Source: Bacteroidia bacterium (GTDB lineage: Bacteria > Bacteroidota > Bacteroidia > B-17B0 > Aurantibacillaceae). Taken from it: a DNA stretch of 64,000 bases. Positions 1 to 9,217 of this stretch are shown here, in pieces (position 1 is the first letter of the stretch; each line of letters opens with the position of its first letter). Location: positions 310,001 through 374,000 of the forward strand of contig JAEUTN010000014.1 of assembly GCA_016787895.1 (NCBI GenBank), read 5' to 3'. Position numbers and translations under genes: made by a program. Below the pieces are notes generated by a model that saw only the letters and a list, made by a program, of their open reading frames with translations, was not told where the DNA came from and did not search any database.

Positions 1-1066
1 AGGTAACACCCGAAACTCTGCTGCCGGGAAAGTTTGCAGCAGATGGGATGCCTTGAGTTCCGTAAACTCCAAGTGTATTTACACCATTGCTTCCGTTTAT
101 CCAGGTCCATTGATTGTTTAATGGATTGTATTTCCACAAATCATTGAGGTGTCCAACAATTACCCCTGCAGCCGGATAACCTAAACCTCCCAAAAGCCAA
201 AAATTTCCTGAAGCATCGGTCCATGCATTTTGGTAGGCCCTTCCCCCTGGGTTGTTCAAAGCAGAGGGTACTCCAAGTGTTCCGTATGTTCCATTTTGAT
301 CGTATGAATTGCTACCCCTTACCCAGGTCCATTGGTTGCTCGCGATGTTGTATTTCCATAAGTCGTTTAACAGACCTAAGTTAGAAGTAGCTTCGTATCC
401 AAAACCACCAAATAGCCATAAATTACCCGAAGCATCGGTCCAGGAAACTGCACCTTGTCTTGCTCCGGGCGTATTGCCCGCTGATGCAACACCCAGGGTG
501 CCGTAAACACCGGGCTGATCAATGTTCGCGCTCCCCTTCATCCAGGTCCACTGATTGGTGGAGGGGGAGTATTTCCACAAATCATTCAAAAAACCTTGCT
601 GAGCCGAACCATCAAAACCATTACCTCCAAATAACCAAAAGTCTCCGTTAGCATCCCTCCATGAAACAGCCTTGCTTCTTGAACCGGGATTGTTAGACAC
701 CGCTGACACTCCTATGGTTCCGTAAACCCCACTCTGAGCACCTATGGTGTTGCCTTTTATAAAGGTCCATTGATTTGTCAGCGGGTCGTATTTCCAAAGA
801 TCATTCAACTGGTTAAAACTCATGGCGTCGTTTCCAAAGCCTCCAAACAACCAAAATTTCCCTGAGGCATCCGTCCAGCTCACCGCATTGTTTCTGCTTC
901 CTGGAGTAGTAGTGGCCGCAGGTACGCCCATGGTACCATACATTCCTGTTTGATTGATGCTGTTGCTGCCCTTTTTCCAGGTGTAATTTTGTGCAAAGCA
1001 GTTTTTGCTAATCAAAATGCAGAGCACACAAGTTAAGAATGTTGGTTTACGCATTTTTATGTTCAT
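1..1066 (-). CDS. Secreted kelch-repeat protein, C-terminus cut by window edge
   Basis: The frame is open from an ATG at 1066 to the window edge, so only the N-terminal part (about 355 residues) is visible. The first ~22 residues are a signal peptide (basic start, hydrophobic core, ending CFAQ). The rest is a repeat of about 73 residues (DNA period ~220 bp; each unit carries a W-T-W-motif copy near 101, 322, 542, 762 and 976). Each unit contains motifs such as GVYGTxGV, PGSR, SWTDASGxFWLFGG and LNDLWKY, typical of kelch/galactose-oxidase-like beta-propeller blades in secreted Bacteroidota proteins. A second in-frame ATG lies at 1054. Ligand or enzymatic role is unknown; a T9SS sorting domain is likely beyond the edge but cannot be seen. 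Confidence 0.85.
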   Translation of the reverse strand, partial: MNIKMRKPTFLTCVLCILISKNCFAQNYTWKKGSNSINQTGMYGTMGVPAATTTPGSRNNAVSWTDASGKFWLFGGFGNDAMSFNQLNDLWKYDPLTNQWTFIKGNTIGAQSGVYGTIGVSAVSNNPGSRSKAVSWRDANGDFWLFGGNGFDGSAQQGFLNDLWKYSPSTNQWTWMKGSANIDQPGVYGTLGVASAGNTPGARQGAVSWTDASGNLWLFGGFGYEATSNLGLLNDLWKYNIASNQWTWVRGSNSYDQNGTYGTLGVPSALNNPGGRAYQNAWTDASGNFWLLGGLGYPAAGVIVGHLNDLWKYNPLNNQWTWINGSNGVNTLGVYGTQGIPSAANFPGSRVSGVT

Positions 1067-1075
1067 GATAGGTTT

Positions 1076-1083
1076 CAAATTTA
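1076..1083 (-). promoter_or_regulatory. Promoter -7 element for the kelch gene
   Basis: On the minus strand the sequence reads TAAATTTG, a perfect match to the Bacteroidota -7 consensus TAnnTTTG, nine bases before the ATG at 1066. No good -33 TTTG is seen at the usual distance. Confidence 0.5.
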
Positions 1084-1175
1084 CTTAATTATTAGTTTCT
1101 GTTTTGCCGGTAAATCAATTGAAAGATGATTTCACTATCAGTGCAAACCAACGAATCAAAAAGACTTTAGCTTAT

Positions 1176-1895
1176 TTATTTATTAAGTACTGCCTTTCCA
1201 TTTATTATTGTTCCCCATTCTCCACTTAGTCTGTACAAATACATGCCGTTCATGAGATCCGGTACTTCCAACAGAGTTTTTCCCTCTCCAATTTTAACTT
1301 TATTGTACACCAGCTTTCCGTTTAAGTCGTATAACCGGAAAGAAAAATATTCGCCCTTGGTATTTTCAAATTGAACGATTGAGCAATTGTTTATAGGATT
1401 CGGATAAATTGTAACGGCCGGGGCATTGTTCAAAGGTTCAATGACAGAAAGCGGATTTTGAAGAAAAAGTTTAATCGGGAAATAACAAGTCACGATTGAA
1501 TCTCCGGGCATGTCGGAATCGTAAACATGAAACCATCCGCTGACAACTGTGTTGCCGGGATAATTTGTTGTTTTAAAATGAATGGGGAAATTGAACTGTT
1601 CGAGAGAGTCAATGGGATATGCCAAAAAAGACAGAACCATGATGTTGGGTGAAGTAATCATGGATGTATCTTCCAGGATTAAACGCAACACCGGGTATAC
1701 AGCCATATTGGTGTCGAGGTAATGTAAATCTCCAACAACGGTGGTGTTTTGGGTGTGGCTTATATAAAATGTATCGGCACTTAAATGCAAATTAGAACAA
1801 TCCACCAGTACTTGTGCTTGAATCCCATGTGCGAACATCAAGGCGAAAACACCAATACTAATTCGGTTTTTAAAATATCTTATTTTGGACACCAT
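1176..1895 (-). CDS. Secreted protein with T9SS C-terminal sorting domain
   Basis: 239 residues. There is a signal peptide at 1-27 (basic NRIS region, hydrophobic core, ends GIQAQ). The middle (30-150) is a beta-rich domain I do not recognise. The C-terminal ~80 residues are a type A T9SS sorting domain: VTIYPNPINN near residue 161, then LYDLNGKLVY and a final GMYLYRL strand, predicting export through the outer membrane and anchoring or release at the surface. It stands alone, downstream of the DUF983 gene on the same strand. Function beyond being a secreted surface protein is not evident. Confidence 0.8.
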   Translation of the reverse strand: MVSKIRYFKNRISIGVFALMFAHGIQAQVLVDCSNLHLSADTFYISHTQNTTVVGDLHYLDTNMAVYPVLRLILEDTSMITSPNIMVLSFLAYPIDSLEQFNFPIHFKTTNYPGNTVVSGWFHVYDSDMPGDSIVTCYFPIKLFLQNPLSVIEPLNNAPAVTIYPNPINNCSIVQFENTKGEYFSFRLYDLNGKLVYNKVKIGEGKTLLEVPDLMNGMYLYRLSGEWGTIINGKAVLNK

Positions 1896-2036
1896 ATCTG
1901 CCCCTTAACTTTTTGTTAAACAAGTTACTGAAAAAAGAAACGCCTTTCACAGGGGTTTAAAGAATAGCCACTTTTTAATTTAATGGCATCAACTTTGTAA
2001 AGTTAATCCAATGGTGGGTTTTAAACCTCCTTAGAT

Positions 2037-2402
2037 TTACCAGGGAAAAATGTGAATATAAATTACACGGGACAATTTATAATTTTTACGACCGAAAACA
2101 CAGATGACAAGTATAACAAATAGTGTTTTCCAAATAGTTGAGAGTGCGGGAAATGTTAAGTGTATAATTAAAAATGTAATTATTCCCTGCAGAATGGCTA
2201 AACCGTAGCTTATATACATGGCACCAATAAAATATCCCGGCTCTCTGTCGTATTTGTAATTACATTTTTCACATCTATCATTCATGATAGGTAATTGCAT
2301 GAAACTTACATTCTGTTTAAAAACATGCCCTTGTCTGCACCTTGGACATTTTTCATGAATCACATCACGTAAATGATTTATTTTATTGTTAATGGTTTTC
2401 AC
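2037..2402 (-). CDS. DUF983 family small membrane protein
   Basis: 121 residues. The N-terminus has two CxxC pairs (CPRCRQGHVF and CEKCNYKY) followed by REPGYFIGAMYISYG and two transmembrane helices; this arrangement is diagnostic of DUF983. The CxxC pairs probably form a zinc-ribbon-like knuckle on the cytoplasmic side. The reaction or partner is unknown for the family. The start is GTG at 2402: the nearby ATG at 2406 is out of frame and meets a stop within a few codons. A perfect -7 element (TACTTTTG on the minus strand) ends five bases upstream, so the transcript may begin at or next to the GTG. Confidence 0.85.
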   Translation of the reverse strand: MKTINNKINHLRDVIHEKCPRCRQGHVFKQNVSFMQLPIMNDRCEKCNYKYDREPGYFIGAMYISYGLAILQGIITFLIIHLTFPALSTIWKTLFVILVICVFGRKNYKLSRVIYIHIFPW

Positions 2403-2406
2403 GCAT

Positions 2407-2414
2407 CAAAAGTA
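2407..2414 (-). promoter_or_regulatory. Promoter -7 element immediately upstream of the DUF983 gene
   Basis: Minus strand TACTTTTG matches TAnnTTTG exactly. It lies only four bases before the GTG start at 2402, a spacing that leaves almost no 5' leader. Confidence 0.5.
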
Positions 2415-2461
2415 AGCTTCATTAATTAAGTTTCCATCTACTTTCACTCCAATGTGAGTGC

Positions 2462-3229
2462 CTACAGATTGGACTTGATCAGGATAGCGCTGCACAAGGC
2501 ACTCAACACCAAGCTCTGTTCTTTGCTCAATCCGGAACGCAGCCAAACTTTACCCTTATTCATTGCGGATACCGCTGCCACAGGTATACTTTCGATGTAA
2601 AACTCAAAACCATAATTATCAATATTTTTCAATCCTTTATGGTTTTCAAGTCGGTTTACGGGTATAATTTCTATGATTTGTCCGTTATTGCTTCTGACAA
2701 AACCCCTGGTGGCATATTCTCCATTGCCATACCCTGCATCGGGGTTATTGATCACAAAATCCCAGAAATTAGTTTTCGTAAAAACAATGCTGCCTGAGAA
2801 GGTATTTTCATACTCCATGGAAATGCCCAAATAATCATCCACCAGTTCCAACTCTGTTGATTGTAATTTACCTAAACAAAACACCCCTGCATTAAGGCTA
2901 TCCCCGCATAGTTGAGTAAAACTAAACCTCTCCTTACTGCCCTGAAACCTTAATAGAAAAGGAATGTCGTAGCTCTGTGTCCATCCCCTTTTTACCCTGG
3001 AAGTTTTAAATGGTCCGAAGCTTAGCACCTGATTTATCATGAGGCCCTGACGACCTCTAACATCATAGGCAACTGTATCCCTTTTAAGTTCATGTGACAA
3101 AAGCAAATCAGGGGTTTTACAGGATATAAAAATCAAAGTAATGCCTGCCATAGATAGAAGTATCTCTTGGCGAATGGCTTTTTTTATTTGTTTGCAGAAA
3201 CCGAATTTGTATAAGCTGCCTGATTTCAT
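2462..3229 (-). CDS. Putative lipoprotein of unknown function
   Basis: 255 residues. A basic N-terminal stretch (KQIKKAIRQE) precedes a hydrophobic core ending in a lipobox-like LIFISC, with Cys37 as the probable lipidated residue. The mature part is beta-rich and has no motif I can assign. An internal ATG at 3151 would shorten the signal peptide to a form without positive charges, so the longer start is preferred. Upstream lie a -7-like element and a TCACAT-N4-ATGTGG palindrome, the same arrangement as for the adhesin-like gene starting at 5222, suggesting shared control. Confidence 0.65.
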   Translation of the reverse strand: MKSGSLYKFGFCKQIKKAIRQEILLSMAGITLIFISCKTPDLLLSHELKRDTVAYDVRGRQGLMINQVLSFGPFKTSRVKRGWTQSYDIPFLLRFQGSKERFSFTQLCGDSLNAGVFCLGKLQSTELELVDDYLGISMEYENTFSGSIVFTKTNFWDFVINNPDAGYGNGEYATRGFVRSNNGQIIEIIPVNRLENHKGLKNIDNYGFEFYIESIPVAAVSAMNKGKVWLRSGLSKEQSLVLSALCSAILIKSNL

Positions 3230-3249
3230 TTCAGTGTATACTTCTCCTA

Positions 3250-3296
3250 CAAAATTGCAGTGTTTAAAGTGCTTTGTCCATCACATTTTGATGTGG
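3250..3296 (-). promoter_or_regulatory. Promoter with CACAT-N4-ATGTG operator-like palindrome
   Basis: Positions 3281-3296 read TCACAT TTTG ATGTGG, a 5-bp inverted repeat with 4-base spacer. Its centre is 35 bases upstream of a -7-like element (minus strand CAATTTTG, 3250-3257), itself about 20 bases before the ATG at 3229. The same spacing is seen at 5238-5284. The site would sit near -44 relative to the likely transcription start, a usual place for an activator. Confidence 0.45.
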
Positions 3297-3360
3297 TTTT
3301 AGAACGACCCTCCTGAAAACAGGACTTGAACAAAATGCTTTTCAGTGCGGGTAAAATAAA

Positions 3361-3390
3361 AAAGGCCACCCCTTTTGAGAATGGCCCTTT
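3361..3390 (-). terminator. Rho-independent terminator of the 3405-5222 gene
   Basis: On the minus strand the stem AAAGGGCCA / TGGCCTTT (one bulged base) is followed by a run of T. It begins 15 bases after the stop of the adhesin-like gene. Confidence 0.7.
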
Positions 3391-3404
3391 TAACCAACCT
3401 AATC

Positions 3405-5222
3405 TTATTGGTTTTTGATCACTTTACGTGATGCTTTTTGATTTCCGTTATCGATAACCAGGAGATACATACCGCTTTGCAAATGAGCGCTTGAAATGGT
3501 TTCATTTGCCTCTGCCGCAATTTTTCCTGTGTAAACACAATTGCCTAACATATCAAACAGATTTACATTCGCTTCCTGTTCAAAAACATTCACCACAGTG
3601 AATTCATTTGTAAATGGATTTGGAAAAACGCTTAAATTTTTAGTCCCTCTGTCTTCTTCAGTGATTCCTGTGCAGGCACTTACCAATTGCGTGATGGTTT
3701 TTTGTGCCACACACAAACCATTGGCACCGGTTACAGTATACGTGGTGCTAAGGGTAGGACTCACCACCACTACAGAAGCGCTGGCTCCATTGCTCCAGGT
3801 ATAGGTGTTTGCGCCGTTAACGGTTAAAGTAGCGCTGGTGCCTCTGCAGATTACCGACTTGGTTTGAGCTACAGTGAGCGTTGGATTTTGTGTAACGCTT
3901 TGCACAATGTTTAATGTAGAAGCACAAGATCCATTAAAACCATAGGCTACATAGCTTGTTGTATTCGCCGGAGCCACTACAATAGAGGCTGCCATGGAAC
4001 CGGTTGACCAGCTGTAGGAAGCCGCTCCACTTAGCGTTAAAGTAGCATTTTGACCTGCACAAATGGTACTGCTCGATTGGGTCACGTTAAGTGCAGGAGA
4101 AGGAATAACCTGTTGTACCACGCTTAATGTTGAACTGCAGGAGCCGTTAAAACCATAGGCCGTGTAGGTAGTGGTATTGGCCGGACTAACACTGATGGTT
4201 GCAGTAGAAGCTCCGTTTGACCAGCTGTAGGTGGTAGCCCCGGATACAATCAGCGTGGCACTTTGTCCTGCACAAATGGCTGAATTTGATTGCACCACGT
4301 TCAGCACAGGACTTGAGCATGCGGCGGGATTCCAGGTGTAAGTTAAACCTGTGCCTGGCATGCTTGAAACAGAAAAATCACAAAAGTCGGTAATCAAACT
4401 TGAGGTATTTGAACTCGCCCAGGTGTTGTTTGCATCCACCAAACGGGAATTAAAGTCCAAACTGCTTGCTCCTTTTAAACCCACCTCTGTTGGCGTAGCT
4501 ATAAAACTCACAAACATAGGACCGTAGGCAAATTCAATTTTGTTGCTGGTTTCAAATAAACGCACTTTAAAATTGATTACCTCATCATGAACAGCAAAAC
4601 GTGTCATGTTTTTGTATTCAAATTCCGCTACCCGGTTCGGGCTTGTACCACTCACATTCTGGCGGATGCTGCCATTATTAATAAAAATATCAGTCCCTTG
4701 CACCGTATTCTGAGCGTTGATGTTGACCACAATGGCATTCATCGAAATACCGGTGATAATAGGGTTAACATTGCCAAAGTCACCCAGAAAATCCATTATG
4801 CTGTCGCCAATGTTCAGGTTGTTGATGAAAGACACATTGGTAATGGTGTTGCTGCCCTGGGTCAAATCGCCTGTAATCACAGTACCCATAAACAAATCCT
4901 GTGCAAAGGGCGCAATCAACTCAGAGGTTTGCTGATCGGATATGGCCGAATATTCAAACCCACTGAGTGCAGCAAAACTCATGTAACCGTTTGAACAAAC
5001 GTTTACGGTTGAATAGGTGGTTCCATTAAAAGTAAATCCAAATGGCAAGGCTACCTGAGTAACATCGTCGTCCTGAACGGTGCCACCAACCAAAGAACCA
5101 GTGTTAAGCGGACCATAAGCCCCGGTGGACTGAGAAAAGGTATAAGCGCTTACCTGCGCCGCGCCTTTTGAGCTTAGTAATACCATTCCGGCCAGTACTA
5201 AATTTAAAATCGTTTTTTTCAT
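3405..5222 (-). CDS. Large secreted adhesin-like protein with three PKD/Ig-like repeats and T9SS sorting domain
   Basis: 605 residues from the ATG at 5222 (an in-frame start 18 bases upstream lies in an A-rich run and is less likely). A lysine-rich signal peptide ends near SKGAAQ. Residues ~25-300 form a beta-sandwich-like domain (LPFGFTFNGTTYSTVNVCSNGY) common in Bacteroidota surface proteins. Three tandem ~70-residue units follow, each with a pattern like SATLTVSGAxTYSWSNG and a conserved Cys pair, resembling PKD/Ig-like modules. The end is a T9SS domain (LSVFPNPFTNEF ... GMYLLVID). It is probably a cell-surface or matrix protein. It has its own terminator and a palindrome-bearing promoter. 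Binding partner is unknown. Confidence 0.85.
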   Translation of the reverse strand: MKKTILNLVLAGMVLLSSKGAAQVSAYTFSQSTGAYGPLNTGSLVGGTVQDDDVTQVALPFGFTFNGTTYSTVNVCSNGYMSFAALSGFEYSAISDQQTSELIAPFAQDLFMGTVITGDLTQGSNTITNVSFINNLNIGDSIMDFLGDFGNVNPIITGISMNAIVVNINAQNTVQGTDIFINNGSIRQNVSGTSPNRVAEFEYKNMTRFAVHDEVINFKVRLFETSNKIEFAYGPMFVSFIATPTEVGLKGASSLDFNSRLVDANNTWASSNTSSLITDFCDFSVSSMPGTGLTYTWNPAACSSPVLNVVQSNSAICAGQSATLIVSGATTYSWSNGASTATISVSPANTTTYTAYGFNGSCSSTLSVVQQVIPSPALNVTQSSSTICAGQNATLTLSGAASYSWSTGSMAASIVVAPANTTSYVAYGFNGSCASTLNIVQSVTQNPTLTVAQTKSVICRGTSATLTVNGANTYTWSNGASASVVVVSPTLSTTYTVTGANGLCVAQKTITQLVSACTGITEEDRGTKNLSVFPNPFTNEFTVVNVFEQEANVNLFDMLGNCVYTGKIAAEANETISSAHLQSGMYLLVIDNGNQKASRKVIKNQ

Positions 5223-5237
5223 GGTTTTTTTTTTGAG

Positions 5238-5284
5238 CAAAGATGGCGCGGTAAAAGGCCCTTTTCAATCACATATCTGTGTGA
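5238..5284 (-). promoter_or_regulatory. Promoter with TCACAT-N4-GTGTGA operator-like palindrome
   Basis: Positions 5269-5284 read TCACAT ATCT GTGTGA (one mismatch in a 6-bp inverted repeat). The centre lies exactly 35 bases upstream of a -7-like element (minus strand CATCTTTG, 5238-5245), which is 15 bases before the ATG at 5222. The layout copies that of 3250-3296. Confidence 0.5.
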
Positions 5285-5306
5285 AATGCTCTCCTAAAAA
5301 AGCAAA

Positions 5307-5328
5307 AAACCGGGCGAATACCCGGTTT
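5307..5328 (-). terminator. Rho-independent terminator of the kinase-regulator operon
   Basis: Perfect 8-bp stem AAACCGGG / CCCGGTTT with a 6-base loop. On the minus strand it is followed by a run of T. It lies 32 bases after the stop of the response-regulator gene. Confidence 0.85.
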
Positions 5329-5359
5329 ATGCAACAAATTCTAAAATTCTGTTATGACC

Positions 5360-5995
5360 TTAATGTAAATTATTACGGAATGCCAGAGCCACTGCTTCTG
5401 TTTTGCTGTTCACGTGCATTTTTTCATAAATCTTTTTGATATGGCTGCGAACCGTGTCGATTGAAATAAACAATTCATCCGCAATCATTTTATAAGAGTA
5501 GCCTTTCACGAGTGCTTTAAGTACTTCTCTTTCCCTTTCCGATAAATTGTAGTTGTCGTTTTTTTGTTTGTACACTTCGGTGAACATGTTCAGCACCTGG
5601 GTCGCCACACTTGAGGTCATGGGCGCGCCTCCCTCGTAGGCATCTTTCAGGTATTGTAACAACTGGGCTGGTGGAGTTTTTTTCAGAAGGTAACCGTTCG
5701 CCCCGTTTTTAATGGCTTCAAACACGTTGGCGTTGTCGTCGAACACTGTTAACATGACCACTTTCACTTCTGTGATGCCGGCCGTTCTTAGTTCAATAAG
5801 CCCTTCTATTCCCGATTTGCCCGGCATATCAATGTCCATTAGTATCACATCCGGACGGTTGCGTTTGTAATCGTTCACCACATCGACGCAGTGCCCAAAG
5901 GAGGCTTCCAGTTTAAAATCACCGCTGCTTTCAATTAACAAACATAGGCTCTCCCGCATTTGTTTGTTGTCTTCATATATACATATCTTAATCAT
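5360..5995 (-). CDS. LuxR/NarL-type response regulator
   Basis: 211 residues. The receiver domain (1-120) has the acidic pocket (E8, D9), the phospho-acceptor Asp54 in ILMDIDMPG, a Thr in MLTVFDD and the Lys in LLKKTPP. A LuxR/GerE helix-turn-helix follows (~147-200, LSEREREVLKAL ... SIDTVRSHIKKIYEKM). It is a cytoplasmic transcription factor, presumably phosphorylated by the histidine kinase encoded just upstream, whose stop overlaps this start by four bases (ATGA), so the pair is translationally coupled. The target genes are unknown; adjacent secreted-protein genes are possible targets, by position only. Confidence 0.93.
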   Translation of the reverse strand: MIKICIYEDNKQMRESLCLLIESSGDFKLEASFGHCVDVVNDYKRNRPDVILMDIDMPGKSGIEGLIELRTAGITEVKVVMLTVFDDNANVFEAIKNGANGYLLKKTPPAQLLQYLKDAYEGGAPMTSSVATQVLNMFTEVYKQKNDNYNLSEREREVLKALVKGYSYKMIADELFISIDTVRSHIKKIYEKMHVNSKTEAVALAFRNNLH

Positions 5996-8900
5996 AATTT
6001 ATTTAAGTCTACTATTAATTCAATGGCTGTTCCTTCGCCACTAACACTTTCTATACTGAGTTTTGCCTTTAAATTTCCGGCTCTTTTTTTCATATTTCCT
6101 AGTCCATTTCCCTCGGTATTGCCTTTCGTAACAAATCCTACTCCATTGTCGCGTATTTTCAGATGCAGCATTTTGCCCTTTAAAAACATTTCCACTTTTA
6201 CGCGTGTACAAGAGGAGTATTTCGCGGCATTGTTGATGGCTTCTTTAAAAATCAGATAAAAATCCCTCCTCCAGGCCATGTTCAGTTTCAGGTGATTAAC
6301 GCTGTCATCACACAGCAGTTGTAAATCTATCTGTAAAGGCTCCAGTATACCGCCTGCAAATGCCCGCATTTTATTCACCAGTTTGTCCATGGTGTCGTTC
6401 ATGGGGTTAATGCTCCAAACGATATCATCCATGCTCTCCATCATTTGCTGTGAAGTAGAGGAAATGCGCTCGAGGTAGGATAAACTTTGTTCAGGATCGC
6501 TTCGGAGTTTTGACTTCGCAATACTGCTTAAAATATTTACGGTGCTCAGGGTTGAACCCATATCGTCGTGCAGATCCCTTGACAATTGAAACCTTAGTTT
6601 TTCAATGGCTAAAAGTTTGTTTACCCTTATCTTATAAATAACATAAAGCAACAACAGGGCCAAAGTGAGAACGAGGCCAAAAAACCAATACGTTTCATGA
6701 AAACGCTTTTTTACGTGTATGTATAGGCTTGTTTCGCTGCTGATACTGCGGTTGCCTTTGTATACCAATTTTAATTTAAACACGTGATCTCCTCCTCTGA
6801 TGTTGCTGAAGGCGATTTCATTGGTTAGCGCCGGTACCCAGTCGTTGTTGTCAAAGCTGTAGTAATATTCCAGATCATCTTTAAATTTATACGTAGATGC
6901 GCCAAAACTGATCCTGAAAGAGGTGTAGGTTTTCCCAAGAAAAATTTCCCCATCGTTTTTTATGGGGAACACCTTATCATAACTTTCCAGTGAATAGAGC
7001 GTGGGTTTTAAAACCGGGGTAAAGTTGTCCTGATTCACCTGTAATTCATAAATAGATTCTTCCGAAATCACGTACAACCTTTCCAAATTTAAACTGTAAT
7101 GCAATTCCGTGAGGTTGGCCCTGTCAATGTTCGATTTTCTGCCAAGATCAATAATATCCTTCGTTTTCCAGTTCAGAAGGTACATGCGGTTAGTGCCTAT
7201 GAAATAGAGATAATCTTTGTTTTTATCAGGACAGAGCTGATACACAAAACCCAGATTAAATTGATCATTGTAATAATAATTGTGAATACTATCGTTAGTA
7301 AGGTTGTATGAAAATATGCCATTGGTAGTTCCGGCAAACACCTGCTCCTTATCAAAACGCTTGAGAAGGTTAATCATGTTGCTGCGGAGGGAATTAGGTT
7401 TGTCGGGATCTACTTTAAATATCTTAAAAGCCCGGGTTTTGGTATCGAGTTTAATTAAACCGTGCCCGGTGGTGGCAATCAATAAAATTTTATTGCCGGT
7501 AGCCAGAATGTCGCTTACCTCAATTTCTTCAGGCAAACCTCTCACATCTGCAAGATCGAGGTAAAATTGAAATTTATCTCTTGCCGGATTGTAAACAATC
7601 ACTCTGCCGCTGGTGGTCACAAAAAAATGATTGCCGGCATCATCATCCGCATAGGACATGTCCTCTTCCCTGAAAATGCTATCCCTGTAGTGGACAAATT
7701 GTTTCTCTTTCACATCATAGCGACTCACTTTACCATTCTGGTGAAGTACCCAGATGAGGTCGTTTTTTCTGGTGCACAAAATCTGCCAGATGTCATTAAA
7801 ATCCTGATCGCCGGTGCGTTTCAAAAAATTATAATTGGTAAATCGCCTTTCCCTCACCTTGTACTCATAAATGCCGTTGTATAAGGTACCGAACCAAATG
7901 GTTACGCTGTCAACTTGCTCTATGTAGCTGTAAATGTTTTTTGGCAGATCTTTACTGATGATGGTGTAATCACTTTGGTAAGGGTTGTAGGTTAACAAGC
8001 CGGTGTTGGTGCAAAGCCAGATATTTTTTTCATGGTCTTCCATCACCTTGTAACACAAGGTAAAATCTACTTCTGAGCTGTTCTTTTCTTTATCCGGCAG
8101 GGGAAAACTTTTTCCGCTCAAAGGATCATGCAAATACGCTTCGTCTTTTCCACCAAAACCGTAAATCCACAATTTGGAATTGGAATCAACAAACAACAAA
8201 CGTCCTTTGTTCGACCGCGTGGGAAGGGGGATGATCTCATTTTTAGCTTCCTCAAACTGAAGAACAGTATAAAGTGCACTGGCACTATCCTGTATCGAAA
8301 TATATTTCAGTCCAGCAATCTCTGCATGGTCGTTAATTGACCCTCTGAATTCTTTTCTGAAAGTCCACCTGTATTCTTCCGGGCAATGCTTTTCATCCAA
8401 CAGTGTATTGCTTTTTTTATCAAACAACTTCAATCCATACTTTGAATGGATGAGGTAATAGTTTCGGTCTTTACTTTCCGATATCTTGTAGATGAACCCG
8501 GTTTTTTTCAGATCAATCGCGTCAAACGATTTTACCACCCTATCCTTTGCATCGTAATACAACAGATTCAATTGGGTAGAGATAAAAAAGAGCTTACCAC
8601 CGGAATCCATAAACGTTTCGATAAAATTCAAAGAGGTGCTGATTGGCACATTTAAAATGGGCACCAGCTCGAACTGTTTTTTGTAAATGTTGAATTTGGC
8701 TATGCCGCTGCCATGTGCAATCCACAAAATGCTGTCGTTTTCAAAAAACAAGCGGAAAATATAAGCTGAACCCAATGCATTGTTCTGATAAAATGGCATT
8801 TGATACGTTTTATACCCATTCCCATTGTATTCAATCAAACCATTGAAGGTGGCTATCCAATAGCGGTAGTCCTTATCCACCACCACATCCATCGGAAAAC

Positions 8901-9045
8901 TGGTAACCGCCCCTTTGAGCTTATCAATCCGTGAAAAAATCGGGGATTGGCTTTGTGCGCACAAACTTGTGTTCACTAAAAGAGACAGGGCACACATTAG
9001 GCCCCGGCATATCTGAAAATAAGTATAACGCTTATAAATTCTCAC
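5992..9045 (-). CDS. Sensor histidine kinase with two-component-regulator beta-propeller and Y_Y_Y domain
   Basis: About 1017 residues from a GTG at 9045. An upstream TTG (9093) overlaps a -7-like sequence, and an ATG at 8997 is also possible. After a signal peptide (ends SLCAQ), residues ~30-690 hold repeated propeller motifs (DYRYWIATFNGLIEYNG, NIWLCTNTGLLTYNP, VTIWFGTLYNGIYEY) of the Reg_prop type, then a Y_Y_Y-like domain and one membrane helix (~780-800). The cytoplasmic part is a HisKA_3 region with the phospho-accepting His (~826) in LSRDLHDDMGSTLS, and a HATPase domain with N-box EAINNAAKY, DNGVGF and GNGLGN. It senses an unknown periplasmic signal and passes phosphate to the regulator at 5360-5995. 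It lacks the AraC output domain found in hybrid one-component versions. Confidence 0.92.
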   Translation of the reverse strand: MRIYKRYTYFQICRGLMCALSLLVNTSLCAQSQSPIFSRIDKLKGAVTSFPMDVVVDKDYRYWIATFNGLIEYNGNGYKTYQMPFYQNNALGSAYIFRLFFENDSILWIAHGSGIAKFNIYKKQFELVPILNVPISTSLNFIETFMDSGGKLFFISTQLNLLYYDAKDRVVKSFDAIDLKKTGFIYKISESKDRNYYLIHSKYGLKLFDKKSNTLLDEKHCPEEYRWTFRKEFRGSINDHAEIAGLKYISIQDSASALYTVLQFEEAKNEIIPLPTRSNKGRLLFVDSNSKLWIYGFGGKDEAYLHDPLSGKSFPLPDKEKNSSEVDFTLCYKVMEDHEKNIWLCTNTGLLTYNPYQSDYTIISKDLPKNIYSYIEQVDSVTIWFGTLYNGIYEYKVRERRFTNYNFLKRTGDQDFNDIWQILCTRKNDLIWVLHQNGKVSRYDVKEKQFVHYRDSIFREEDMSYADDDAGNHFFVTTSGRVIVYNPARDKFQFYLDLADVRGLPEEIEVSDILATGNKILLIATTGHGLIKLDTKTRAFKIFKVDPDKPNSLRSNMINLLKRFDKEQVFAGTTNGIFSYNLTNDSIHNYYYNDQFNLGFVYQLCPDKNKDYLYFIGTNRMYLLNWKTKDIIDLGRKSNIDRANLTELHYSLNLERLYVISEESIYELQVNQDNFTPVLKPTLYSLESYDKVFPIKNDGEIFLGKTYTSFRISFGASTYKFKDDLEYYYSFDNNDWVPALTNEIAFSNIRGGDHVFKLKLVYKGNRSISSETSLYIHVKKRFHETYWFFGLVLTLALLLLYVIYKIRVNKLLAIEKLRFQLSRDLHDDMGSTLSTVNILSSIAKSKLRSDPEQSLSYLERISSTSQQMMESMDDIVWSINPMNDTMDKLVNKMRAFAGGILEPLQIDLQLLCDDSVNHLKLNMAWRRDFYLIFKEAINNAAKYSSCTRVKVEMFLKGKMLHLKIRDNGVGFVTKGNTEGNGLGNMKKRAGNLKAKLSIESVSGEGTAIELIVDLNKL

Positions 9046-9193
9046 GACACCTCCCGCGATTTGTGAAAATAAAAGTATTTGTACTCTCGTCAAAATTCAA
9101 TCGCATAAATATGTTATTCTGCGGGAATGAGGAAAAACCCGGAACAATTCCAATTCACATCAATATGCTATATAAATCCGTCTTTACCTGCTC

Positions 9194-9201
9194 TACTTTT
9201 G
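9194..9201 (+). promoter_or_regulatory. Promoter -7 element for the small T9SS protein gene
   Basis: TACTTTTG matches TAnnTTTG exactly and lies 16 bases before the ATG at 9218. No -33 TTTG is seen at the usual distance. Confidence 0.45.
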
Positions 9202-9217
9202 TCGAAAAAAATAAGTC

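Noticed and set aside
4587..4994. 135-residue plus-strand open frame inside the adhesin-like gene
   Set aside because: Antisense shadow of a repetitive gene; no start signal.
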